Below are positions 34,615 through 42,937 of a stretch of 64,000 bases of DNA, piece after piece (the first letter of the stretch is position 1; every line of letters begins with the position of its first letter). The notes under the pieces are model-generated. The model was not told the DNA's origin. It saw only the letters and a program-made list of their open reading frames with translations, and made no database searches. The stretch comes from JAWWPY01 sp964412845. Lineage in GTDB: Bacteria > Actinomycetota > Actinomycetes > Streptosporangiales > Streptosporangiaceae. The stretch spans positions 1 through 64,000 of the forward strand of contig CAYPQM010000008.1 in assembly GCA_964412845.1 (NCBI GenBank), given 5' to 3'. Both the position numbers and the translations under genes were made by a program.

Positions 34615-35343
34615 GTGACCGACTTGATGCTGTTGTCCAACTCGTTCAGTCCGGGGCTGGGCCTGCTGGAGCACGCCATCGACACCATCGGTGAGTTGCT
34701 GAACGAGGGTAGCCGGGTCCTGTTCATCCCCTTCGCTTCGAGTGATCCAGACGCCTACACCGACGCCATGACCGACGGCCTCGCGCCGCTCGGTGTGCGG
34801 GTGACGGGTGCCCACCGGGTCACCGACCCGGTGCGGGCACTGGCGGAGCACGACGCGGTATTCGTCGGGGGTGGTAACTCGTTCCGGCTGCTGCGCGCCG
34901 CCGAGCGCAGTGGCCTGCTGTCAGTCATCCGGGAGCGGGTCGCAGTCGGCATGCCCTATCTCGGTGCGAGCGCGGGGGCGAACCTGGCCTGCCCGACCAT
35001 TCGCACCACCAACGACATGCCGATTGTGCAGCCAGCCTCCCTGAACGCGCTGGAGTTGATCCCTTTCCAGATCAACCCGCACTATCCCGCGACCGCGCAG
35101 GACGGTTATCCGGGTGAGACGCGGGATACCCGCATAGTGCAGTTCCTGGAAGAAAACGACGTGCCGGTCCTCGGGCTTTGCGAGGGCTCCTGGGTCAGGG
35201 TCCAGGGGGCGACCGCCTCGATCGGCGGAACGGCCGGTGGCCGGCTGTTCGCCCGCGGCGCCGCGCCGCGGGCCGTCGAACCGGGCGACGACGTCTCATC
35301 CCTGCTCACCCGCCAGCCGATGTACGACGTACCGCATCGGTAG
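34615..35343 (+). CDS. pepE: Dipeptidase E (peptidase S51)
   Basis: The 242-residue protein matches PepE, a cytoplasmic serine peptidase that hydrolyses dipeptides with N-terminal aspartate. The catalytic Ser is in LGASAGANLACP (about 121), preceded by FVGGGNSFRLLRAAE, with the conserved NPHYPA (about 152) His. Length fits the family (about 230). GTG 34615 follows GGGGGGA. It stands alone, beside a convergent peptide-importer operon, which suggests but does not prove a shared peptide-use role. Confidence 0.88.
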   Translation: MTDLMLLSNSFSPGLGLLEHAIDTIGELLNEGSRVLFIPFASSDPDAYTDAMTDGLAPLGVRVTGAHRVTDPVRALAEHDAVFVGGGNSFRLLRAAERSGLLSVIRERVAVGMPYLGASAGANLACPTIRTTNDMPIVQPASLNALELIPFQINPHYPATAQDGYPGETRDTRIVQFLEENDVPVLGLCEGSWVRVQGATASIGGTAGGRLFARGAAPRAVEPGDDVSSLLTRQPMYDVPHR

Positions 35344-35365
35344 AGCCAGCGCATCGCGGCGGTAG

Positions 35366-35452
35366 CTCTGCTCGGGCGGCGCTGCTCGGGCGGGTCCTGC
35401 TCGGGCGGCGCTGCTCGGGCGGCGCTGCTCGGATCGCCCTAGTCGGGCGGCG
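35366..35452. repeat. 14-15 bp minisatellite between pepE and the peptide importer
   Basis: About six units near CTGCTCGGGCGGCG run from 35366 to 35452 and enter the last codons of the minus-strand ATPase gene. Confidence 0.75.
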
Positions 35453-37520
35453 TGGCCGGACTCTGCAGCGGGAAATGGCAGGCCGCGACGTGCCCTGCCC
35501 CGAATGTGCGCAGGGGCGGCTCCTCGCTGGCGCACAGATCCTGCGCGAACGGGCACCGGGTGCGGAACCGGCAGCCTGAAGGCGGCGTGACCGGGCTGGG
35601 TAGCTCACCCTTGATCCCCACGCCTCGCCTGGACGTCGCTGCCGCCGGATCCGGAACCGGGATGGCCGCGATGAGCCCAGCGGTGTAGGGATGCGCCGCA
35701 CGCTGGTAGATCTCATCTGCCGGGCCCATCTCGACGAGCTTGCCCAGGTACATGACGCCAATCGAGTCGGCCATGTACTTGACGACCGCGAGGTCATGGG
35801 AGATGACGATGTACGTGAGCCCGTGGTCGGCCTGCAGCCGCTTCATCAGGTTGAGTACCTGCGCCCGGATGGACACGTCAAGCGCGCTGACCGGCTCGTC
35901 CGCCACGATGACCTTCGGGCTCAGGGTGAGCGCCCGGGCCAGCCCGATCCGCTGCCGCTGCCCGCCGGAGAACTCGTGTGGATAGCGCTCGACGGCGTTG
36001 CGCGGCAGCCCGACCTCGTCGAGCAGTTCGAACACGCGCCGCTGCTGCTGCTGGCGGCTCCCGACATGCTGGATGCTGAGCGGCTCCCGGATGATCGAGC
36101 CGACCCGCATTCTCGGGTCCAGCGACGAGTACGGATCCTGGAACATCAGCTGCAGGTCGCGCCGCTGCCTGCGCAGCTCGCCGCCGCTGAGCGCGGAAAT
36201 GTCCTGCCCGCCCAGCAGCACCGAGCCCGAGTTCGGCCGCTCAAGCGCCACCACGAGCCGTCCGATGGTGGTCTTACCGCAGCCCGACTCGCCCACCAGG
36301 CCGAACGTCTCCCCGGCGGTCACCGTGAACGAGACGTTGGACACCGCGTGCACACTGCCGACCTTGCGCTGCAAGATCGCCCCTGACGTGACCGGGAACT
36401 CCTTGACCAGGTCGCGTACCTCAAGCAGCGGCGTCCCGGGTAGTGCCGCGCCGGGTAGTGCCGCCGTGTCCTCGCGGCCCGCTCCGGACTGCGGGCGGGC
36501 TGCTGCCTGACCCCGGGCGGCCGGGTCATCCGCCGCCCCGGCGCCGGCCGGGCCGTCGACCGGGTGCCAGCAGGAGAACAGGTGCTCCGCGCTCTCGCCG
36601 GTGAGCGGTGGCTCGCGGGTGCGGCACTTGTCGGTGGCCCGGCCGCATCTCGGTGCGAACCGGCAGCCATCTGGCGGGTGCGACAGGTCCGGCGGAAGCC
36701 CGCCGATGGTGAGCAGCTGCTGGTTGCCCTGATGAGTCAGCCGCGGGATGGATGCGAGCAGCGCATGCGTATACGGATGACGCATGTGCCGGAACAGGTT
36801 CCCGGTCTCGGTGGCCTCGACCATCCGGCCGGCGTACATCACCTGGACCCGGTCCGCGTGCCCGGCTATTACGCCCATGTCGTGCGTGATCAGCAACATC
36901 GCCATGCCGAGGCGGTCGGAGAGGTCATGCAGCAAGGCGAGGATCTGGGCCTGGATGGTGACATCCAGAGCGGTCGTCGGCTCGTCGGCGATCAGCAGCT
37001 TAGGCTCGCAGCTCAGGGCCATCGCGATCATCACGCGCTGGCGCAGCCCGCCGGAGAGCTGGTGCGGGTAGTCGCCGAGCCGTTCGGCGGGCCGGGGCAG
37101 GCCGACCAGCCCGAGCATCTCGGCCGCCACGCTCATGGCCGCCGCCTTGCTCGCGCCCCTGTGCAGCCGGACCGGCTCGGCTACCTGGTAGCCAATCGTC
37201 TTCGTGGGGTCCAGCGAGGTGAGCGGGTCCTGGAAGATCATGGCGACGTCGTTGCCGCGGATGGCGCGCAGTTCCTGGTCGCTCAGGCCGACCAGTTCCC
37301 GGCCGTCCAGCTTGATCGAGCCGCCGACGATCGCCCCGCCGCGTGGCAGCAGCCCCATGATGGACAAGCCCGTCATCGACTTCCCGCACCCAGACTCACC
37401 CACGAGCCCGAGGGTTTCTCCCGGCCCGATGGTGAGGTCGACGTTCCCGACCGCCTGGACAACCGACTTGGTCAGCTGGATATGCGTCGAGAGGCCGGTT
37501 ATCTCCAGTGTGGGTGCCAT
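35439..37520 (-). CDS. Peptide/nickel-type ABC importer, fused double ATPase (DppD-DppF type)
   Basis: The 693-residue protein contains two full ABC ATPases. The first has GESGCGKS (about 40), LSGGLRQR and LLIADEPTTALD; the second has GESGCGKT (about 400), FSGGQRQR and VIVADEPVSALD. Each ends with the oligopeptide-ABC tail with paired Cys (CRFAPRC, CRFRTRC), which may hold an iron-sulfur cluster in relatives. A Pro/Ala linker joins them. It ends the operon that begins with the binding protein at 41391. It powers uptake of peptides or a related substrate. Confidence 0.92.
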   Translation of the reverse strand: MAPTLEITGLSTHIQLTKSVVQAVGNVDLTIGPGETLGLVGESGCGKSMTGLSIMGLLPRGGAIVGGSIKLDGRELVGLSDQELRAIRGNDVAMIFQDPLTSLDPTKTIGYQVAEPVRLHRGASKAAAMSVAAEMLGLVGLPRPAERLGDYPHQLSGGLRQRVMIAMALSCEPKLLIADEPTTALDVTIQAQILALLHDLSDRLGMAMLLITHDMGVIAGHADRVQVMYAGRMVEATETGNLFRHMRHPYTHALLASIPRLTHQGNQQLLTIGGLPPDLSHPPDGCRFAPRCGRATDKCRTREPPLTGESAEHLFSCWHPVDGPAGAGAADDPAARGQAAARPQSGAGREDTAALPGAALPGTPLLEVRDLVKEFPVTSGAILQRKVGSVHAVSNVSFTVTAGETFGLVGESGCGKTTIGRLVVALERPNSGSVLLGGQDISALSGGELRRQRRDLQLMFQDPYSSLDPRMRVGSIIREPLSIQHVGSRQQQQRRVFELLDEVGLPRNAVERYPHEFSGGQRQRIGLARALTLSPKVIVADEPVSALDVSIRAQVLNLMKRLQADHGLTYIVISHDLAVVKYMADSIGVMYLGKLVEMGPADEIYQRAAHPYTAGLIAAIPVPDPAAATSRRGVGIKGELPSPVTPPSGCRFRTRCPFAQDLCASEEPPLRTFGAGHVAACHFPLQSPATPPD

Positions 37521-37575
37521 CGTCAGCTACTCCTGGCTCGGTGGCAGGTATCGGGCGCGGGCATCATGCGCGGTC

Positions 37576-38496
37576 TCATCGGCGCCGGAGCCGCACGTCG
37601 AGCGCGTCCCGGAGGGCGTCCCCGAGCAGGTTGCAGGCCATCACGACCAGGATGATGCTGACTCCGACCGGGTAGACCAGCCACCAGTACCCGTCCTGCA
37701 GGTAGGTCACCCCGTTGTTGAGCATGTCGCCCCAGTCGAAGGTGGGGTACTGCAGGCCGAAGCCGAGGAAACCCAGGGTGGCGACGGCCAGGATCGCGTC
37801 GGCCACGCTGAACGTCGCGGTCACAATGATCACGCCGAGCGAGTTGGGCAGCAGGTGCCGGTTGATCAGCCGGATCCGGCCGGATCCCGCCGCGCGGGCC
37901 GCGGAGACGAAATCCCGCACCCGCAGCGTGAGGACCTCGCCACGGACCAGCCGGGCCGGGACCTGCCAGGTGAACACCCCGATGATCAGGCTGAGCCCGA
38001 GCACCGACGCGCCGTACTTGACCGCGACGATCAGCACGATGAACAGGAACGGGATCGAGAGCAGGACATCCACGATGCGCATCAGGAACCCGTCGATCAG
38101 CCCCCCGGCCAGCCCGGACACCGCTCCCCAGAGCGCGCCGATGACGATCCCGATGAGCGCCGACAGGAAGCCGATCTCCAGCGCGGCCCGCCCGCCGACC
38201 ATCAGTTCTTTAAGCTCATCGAATCCGAGGTTGTCGGTGCCGAGCGGATGACCGGCGCCCGGCGGCAGGTTGGTGGAGGTGAGGTTGGACGTCAGCCCGC
38301 CGTGGTAAACCAGCGGCCCAAGGTAGGAGAACAGCACAAAGAAGATCAGCGCGCCGAGCCCGAGGACGGCCAGCTTGTTCTCGGCGAATTCCCGGGCCGC
38401 CAGCCGCCAGCCGCTCTGCACCGGGCCGACCGCGCCGCCCTCGGGCGCGGGGGTCAGGTCCGGTGGCGGCGGAATCTGCGGGGCGAGGTTGGTCAC
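37576..38496 (-). CDS. Peptide-type ABC importer permease (DppC-like)
   Basis: The 306-residue protein has an N-terminal OppC_N segment (AAREFAENKLAVLGLGAL) and five more membrane spans, with the EAA loop SAARAAGSGRIRLINRHLLPN (about 190) that contacts the ATPases. It follows the DppB-like gene by 28 bp and precedes the fused ATPase by 55 bp. Confidence 0.92.
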   Translation of the reverse strand: MTNLAPQIPPPPDLTPAPEGGAVGPVQSGWRLAAREFAENKLAVLGLGALIFFVLFSYLGPLVYHGGLTSNLTSTNLPPGAGHPLGTDNLGFDELKELMVGGRAALEIGFLSALIGIVIGALWGAVSGLAGGLIDGFLMRIVDVLLSIPFLFIVLIVAVKYGASVLGLSLIIGVFTWQVPARLVRGEVLTLRVRDFVSAARAAGSGRIRLINRHLLPNSLGVIIVTATFSVADAILAVATLGFLGFGLQYPTFDWGDMLNNGVTYLQDGYWWLVYPVGVSIILVVMACNLLGDALRDALDVRLRRR

Positions 38497-38524
38497 CGGA
38501 TCTTCTCCTGGGTGGCGCGGGCGG

Positions 38525-39472
38525 TCACGTGAGCCGGATCCGCGGGTCGGCGACCGTCAGGGCGATGTCGGCGGCCAGGTTCCCGGCGATGGTCAGGGCC
38601 GCGCCGACCAGCGTGTAGGCGAGCAGGATCGGGTAGTCGGCGGTGCCCAGGCTGTCGTAGAACAGCAGCCCGAGACCGGGGAAGTTGAACACCGCCTCGG
38701 CGATCAGGTTGCCGCCCAGCAGCGCCGGGATCGACAGCCCGATCAGGGTGATCATCGGCAGGAAGGCGTTGCGGACCAGGTGCCGCAGCAGGACCAGGCG
38801 CTCCGGCAGGCCCTTGGCCCGGGCCGCCTTGATGTAATCCTGGGCGAGCGTGTCGATCGCCGCCGACCGCATGTACCGGGAGTACCCGGCCAGGTTCAGC
38901 AGGGTCAGGCAGACGATCGGCAAGGTCATCGCGCGCCAGTTCAGGATGATCGACGTCATGGAGGTGGTCTGCGGGCCCTCGTAGCTGAACACCGGGATCG
39001 AGATGGCCAGCAGCTGGATCGCGATCAGGTAGAGGAAGAAGTCCGGCATCGCGTAGGTCACGAAGGCGCCGACCGTCACCGCGCCGTCGCCTACCGTGTT
39101 CCGCCGGACCGCCTGGTAGATGCCGAGCGGGATGGCGATCACGACCGAGAGGAACAGCGTGACGCCGGACAGGTAGGCACTGCGCTCCCAGCGCTCATGG
39201 AACAGCGCGGACACGCTCTGGTTCAGCTTGTAGGAGTAACCGAGATTGCCGTGCAGCAACTGGTTTATGTAGTGCAGGTACTGCGTGAACCACGGCTCAT
39301 CGAAGCCGTGCTGCTGGTTCCACTGGGCTATGGAGTGCTTGTTGGCATGCGGGCCGAGCACGTCGATGGCCGGGGTGGGGTAGATCACGTGCAGCATCAG
39401 GAAGATGAAGACCGACACGCCGAGCAGCACCAGGAACGCCGTTACCGTCCGGCGGATCAGGTAAGCCGTCAC
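38525..39472 (-). CDS. Peptide-type ABC importer permease (DppB-like)
   Basis: The 315-residue protein has six membrane spans and the EAA loop KAARAKGLPERLVLLRHLVRN (its core at about 205-225). The long first extracytoplasmic loop (about 35-95) is family-typical. It lies 44 bp after the binding-protein gene. Confidence 0.92.
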   Translation of the reverse strand: MTAYLIRRTVTAFLVLLGVSVFIFLMLHVIYPTPAIDVLGPHANKHSIAQWNQQHGFDEPWFTQYLHYINQLLHGNLGYSYKLNQSVSALFHERWERSAYLSGVTLFLSVVIAIPLGIYQAVRRNTVGDGAVTVGAFVTYAMPDFFLYLIAIQLLAISIPVFSYEGPQTTSMTSIILNWRAMTLPIVCLTLLNLAGYSRYMRSAAIDTLAQDYIKAARAKGLPERLVLLRHLVRNAFLPMITLIGLSIPALLGGNLIAEAVFNFPGLGLLFYDSLGTADYPILLAYTLVGAALTIAGNLAADIALTVADPRIRLT

Positions 39473-39516
39473 ATCCCATGCCTCTGCTCAGGTCACGCAC
39501 CTCGTTTCCGCGCGGG

Positions 39517-41391
39517 TTACTTCGTCTTGTACATCAGCTCAGTGTTCAACTGGTACTGGGTCATAGCCTCGATCGCGGCCGGCTGACCGGAGACGTCGTC
39601 CTTCCATACGATGATGTAGTCCGGGTTGGGCTGGAACAGGCTGGGCTGCTGCGCGGTGATGTAGGCCGCCTCAGCCTTTACCGCGGCCGGGTTGCCGCCG
39701 GTGACCGACGCGTTGATCAGCTGGTTCACCTTCGGGTCATTCCAGAACCCGCCGTTGTACGAGCCGCCCGTGCTGAAGATCCCGAACGTGGTCGGGTAGG
39801 TGGTGTTGGTGAAGCCGCCGTAGTCGGCCATCGCCCAGTCGTTGATGGTCTTGGGTGATCCCGGGTCATCGGCGATATCGATGACGTGATTGAAGGTGTC
39901 GCTCTTCAGCACGATGTTGATGCCGACCTTCTTGGCCTGCGATGCCCAGTCAGTCAATTGCTCACCGGTAATGGTGGGCTGGCTGGTGTAGAGCACGTTG
40001 AAGGTGAGCTTCGTCCCGGCCGGGATCCCGGCGCCGCACTGGCCGGCGCCGGTGCCCGGCTTCGCGCAGGTGGACGTGCCGCCCGGCACCACCTTCCAGC
40101 CGTGTGACTTCAGCAGGCTGCCCGCCGCGCTGACGCTGAACGGGAACGGGTTCTTCAGCGCGTTCGCCGGCGTGTACGGCGTCTTCGGCGCCGCCGGGAT
40201 CGGTCCGTACGCCAGACCGCCCGCCCCGTGGAAGAACGCCTTGATGTAGCCCTCTTCGTCCTCCAGGTGGGCGAGCGCCTGCCGGACGTAGAGCTGGTTG
40301 ATGATGTTGTTGAAATCACCGGTCTTGTCGGCGAAGTTGTAGTTCACATAGGTGAAGCCCCAGTCGGGATAGCCGAAGACGTGGTACCCGGCCTTCTTCA
40401 CGGCGTTTAGCTGCGGCACGTCGGTCTGCGGCATGTACCCGATGTCGATGCTGTGTGACAGCACCGCGTTGAACTCCGCGGTGTCGGAGGTGTACGGGAT
40501 CGCCTGCAGGGTCGGCACCTTGGCCGAGGTCGGCCCGCCATACGCCGGGTTCGGCACCATGGTGAATCCGCCGGTGGTGTTGTTGAACGCCGTGAGCTTG
40601 TATGGCCCGTCCACCACCTGCCACAGCGGGTTGGTGGCATAGGTGCTGGTCGAGCCGGACGCCTTGGCCAGGTAGTCGTAGATCTTCTTCGCGTTGGCCG
40701 GGTTGGTGAAGTCCAGGATCGGGCCGTTCGTCGAGTCCCTGGCCCAGGCATGCACTGGCATCGGCTGGATCAGCTGAAGCTCGTCCGCGGTCATCCACAG
40801 CGGGTTGACCTTCTTGTTCAGGTTCAGCACCAGAGTCGAGGCATTCGGCGTGCTGGCCCCGATGACCTGGTCGGGCAGCCCGACATTCGGGGTGTACTGC
40901 GACCAGTTGGCCCCGCTCTCCTTGACGGCCGCCCGCACCTCGTCGAGGAAGAACAGCACGTCCTTGGAGGTCACCGGCTGGCCATCGGACCACTTGTAGT
41001 TCGGCTTCAGCCGGATCGTGATGGTCTTGCCGCCGTTGGAGTAGGTCGGCTGGTAGGCCATGCTCATCGACGGCATCTCGGTCGGGCTGACCCCGTTGGT
41101 GTACCAGTACAGCGGCCGCCACATCTCGTACTCGAAATCGAGGGAGGTCGTCACCGTGGCGTCCGCACCGGGCAGCACCGGGAAGATCCAGGTCGGCGCG
41201 GTCCCAGGTGCCTCGGCCCAGGTAATCGTGCCCGCGTGTGGCGTGCCGCTGGCCGCCGGCACTGAGCCGAACGCGCCGGACTGAGAGGTAACCGATCCGC
41301 CGGAGCTGCCCTTGGCCGAGCAGGCGGCCAGGCCCAGGACTCCGGCTACGGCGCACGCCGCCAGCTTCATGGCCCGGCGCGAGGTGGTCAT
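39517..41391 (-). CDS. Peptide-type ABC importer substrate-binding lipoprotein (family 5)
   Basis: The 624-residue protein has a lipoprotein signal (KLAACAVAGVLGLAAC, lipobox LAAC at about 24) after the first basic residues, then a family-5 solute-binding domain with SDGQPVTSKDVLFFLDEV (about 145). I chose ATG 41391, which has GGGGAGG and starts just before the signal; the open frame extends 71 codons upstream without signal logic. It is the first gene of the importer operon. Family 5 binds peptides, nickel complexes, opines or sugars, so the ligand is open. Confidence 0.9.
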   Translation of the reverse strand: MTTSRRAMKLAACAVAGVLGLAACSAKGSSGGSVTSQSGAFGSVPAASGTPHAGTITWAEAPGTAPTWIFPVLPGADATVTTSLDFEYEMWRPLYWYTNGVSPTEMPSMSMAYQPTYSNGGKTITIRLKPNYKWSDGQPVTSKDVLFFLDEVRAAVKESGANWSQYTPNVGLPDQVIGASTPNASTLVLNLNKKVNPLWMTADELQLIQPMPVHAWARDSTNGPILDFTNPANAKKIYDYLAKASGSTSTYATNPLWQVVDGPYKLTAFNNTTGGFTMVPNPAYGGPTSAKVPTLQAIPYTSDTAEFNAVLSHSIDIGYMPQTDVPQLNAVKKAGYHVFGYPDWGFTYVNYNFADKTGDFNNIINQLYVRQALAHLEDEEGYIKAFFHGAGGLAYGPIPAAPKTPYTPANALKNPFPFSVSAAGSLLKSHGWKVVPGGTSTCAKPGTGAGQCGAGIPAGTKLTFNVLYTSQPTITGEQLTDWASQAKKVGINIVLKSDTFNHVIDIADDPGSPKTINDWAMADYGGFTNTTYPTTFGIFSTGGSYNGGFWNDPKVNQLINASVTGGNPAAVKAEAAYITAQQPSLFQPNPDYIIVWKDDVSGQPAAIEAMTQYQLNTELMYKTK

Positions 41392-41585
41392 CGGCCTGCC
41401 TCCCCGGCGTGCCGCCCGTCGGTCATCCCGCGTGCCGGGCACCAGTGTTCGTGCCTGGCTGTGTTCGGTCGGATCATCGCTTGCCGCCTCCCGCGTCGTG
41501 ACCAACTTCATGCAGCGGACCCACCGCGTGGCGTATGCCCAGGCTGGCGGTCTGGCGCGAGCATATGGATACCGACATAGCGATC

Positions 41586-41606
41586 TTGTCGCAAATATTG
41601 TCACAA
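41586..41606. promoter_or_regulatory. Repeated TTGTC(G/A)CAA motif upstream of the importer operon
   Basis: TTGTCGCAA-ATA-TTGTCACAA is a direct repeat of a 9-base near-palindrome at 12-bp spacing, in an AT-rich patch 195 bp before the binding-protein gene. This fits tandem binding by a small dimeric regulator. No cognate regulator is nearby. Confidence 0.4.
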
Positions 41607-41758
41607 GTTGTTATCAATGTGCGGGCCGATGAGGAGGCAGCGGCCCGGGAGGGCGGCCCGACCTGCAGGTCAGGCTCCATAGCCGTCCAATAAAACCACT
41701 TGACGACCGGTGCCCGCCCTCGGCCAAGCGGCGCGGGTGACGCCGCCGGGTGGGCGGT

Positions 41759-42745
41759 TCAGACAGCGCGCAGCAGACGCTGCGGATCGGCCACCGGGAT
41801 CTCGCGCGCCGTGACGATGGCTGACCTGATGCTGTCGCCTACCGCCAGCGCCACGGGCGGCGGGAAAGCATTGCCGATCTGGCGGTAGGCCGCCGTTTTG
41901 CGCCCCCAGAATCGCCAGCCGGGCGGGAAGCCCTGGATGGCGGCCGCCATGGGCAGCGTCAGCCTCGGCCGGTGATGGATGGAATCGGTCGCCCTGGGCG
42001 GCGCGTCAGCCAGGCCCTTACCGTCCACCTGCAGCTTGAGCCATGCCTCCCGGGCCCGAGTCGGGCCGAGATCGGGACCGCCGTGCTTGCGCGAACCGCC
42101 GACCAGCGTCGGGCCGATGCCGTTGGCCTTCCTGGCCCAGGCCGCAGCGCCGGGCCAGCCGTCTGCCGCCATCATGTCGTGCAGGGTCTCGCCGACGGTT
42201 GGCGGCGTCTTGATGGGTCGCGGCCACTCGAAGTTCTCGTAGGCCGCTGGCTTCATGGCGACCAGGATGAAGCGCGGGCGCAGCTGCGGCACGCCGAACT
42301 CGCTGGCGTTCAGCACCTGCCAGTCGGTCTGGTAACCGAGGTCATGCAGCCGGCCGAGCACCTGTTCGCGGTAACCGGCGAAGCGGGCGGTGGACAGGCC
42401 GCGGACGTTCTCCAGCATGACCGCGGCCGGCGCACACTCCTCGACGAGGCGGAGTGCCTGGGGAAACAGGTCACGCTCGTCGTCAGCGCCGAGTTGCTTT
42501 CCAGCAATCGAGAACGGCGGGCACGGAACGCCGCCGGCCAGCAAGTCCACGCCGTGGAAGTCGGCCCCGGCGAAGCGGTGCACATCGAGCTCAGCGACGT
42601 TCCACCCGGGCCGGTTCTGGCGCAGCGTCTCGCAGGCGTCCGGGTCCAGTTCCACCGCGGCCACATGTGAGAAGCCGGCCTGCTCCAGGCCGAGTGACTG
42701 GCCACCGGCGCCAGCGCAGATTTCCAGGCAGGTCAGCTCAGGCAC
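41759..42745 (-). CDS. C5-cytosine DNA methyltransferase (Dcm family)
   Basis: The 328-residue enzyme has the family motifs in order: I LEICAGAGGQSLGLEQAGF, IV GGVPCPPFS (catalytic Cys, about 75), VI MLENVRG, VIII QLRPRFILVA and X YRQIGNAFPPPV. The target-recognition region between VIII and X is short. No restriction enzyme, Vsr nuclease or specificity subunit is adjacent, so it is an orphan methyltransferase or one half of a separated system. Recognition sequence unknown. Confidence 0.92.
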   Translation of the reverse strand: MPELTCLEICAGAGGQSLGLEQAGFSHVAAVELDPDACETLRQNRPGWNVAELDVHRFAGADFHGVDLLAGGVPCPPFSIAGKQLGADDERDLFPQALRLVEECAPAAVMLENVRGLSTARFAGYREQVLGRLHDLGYQTDWQVLNASEFGVPQLRPRFILVAMKPAAYENFEWPRPIKTPPTVGETLHDMMAADGWPGAAAWARKANGIGPTLVGGSRKHGGPDLGPTRAREAWLKLQVDGKGLADAPPRATDSIHHRPRLTLPMAAAIQGFPPGWRFWGRKTAAYRQIGNAFPPPVALAVGDSIRSAIVTAREIPVADPQRLLRAV

Positions 42746-42937
42746 GGGGCGTCCTCACGGTCCCGCACTCTACCGGCGCTCATGATCAACCGCACGAACT
42801 GCTCGCACAAGCGTTCGACGTGTTGCGGCCGGCCGCGCCCGGCGGCCGGTTCATCGTGGTGTGCGGCTGTCATGGTGTGCGCCAGGTTGTGCCGCGAGTA
42901 CCGGGCGTCCGGCCTGGTGGCGCGGGGCGTCGGGGTG

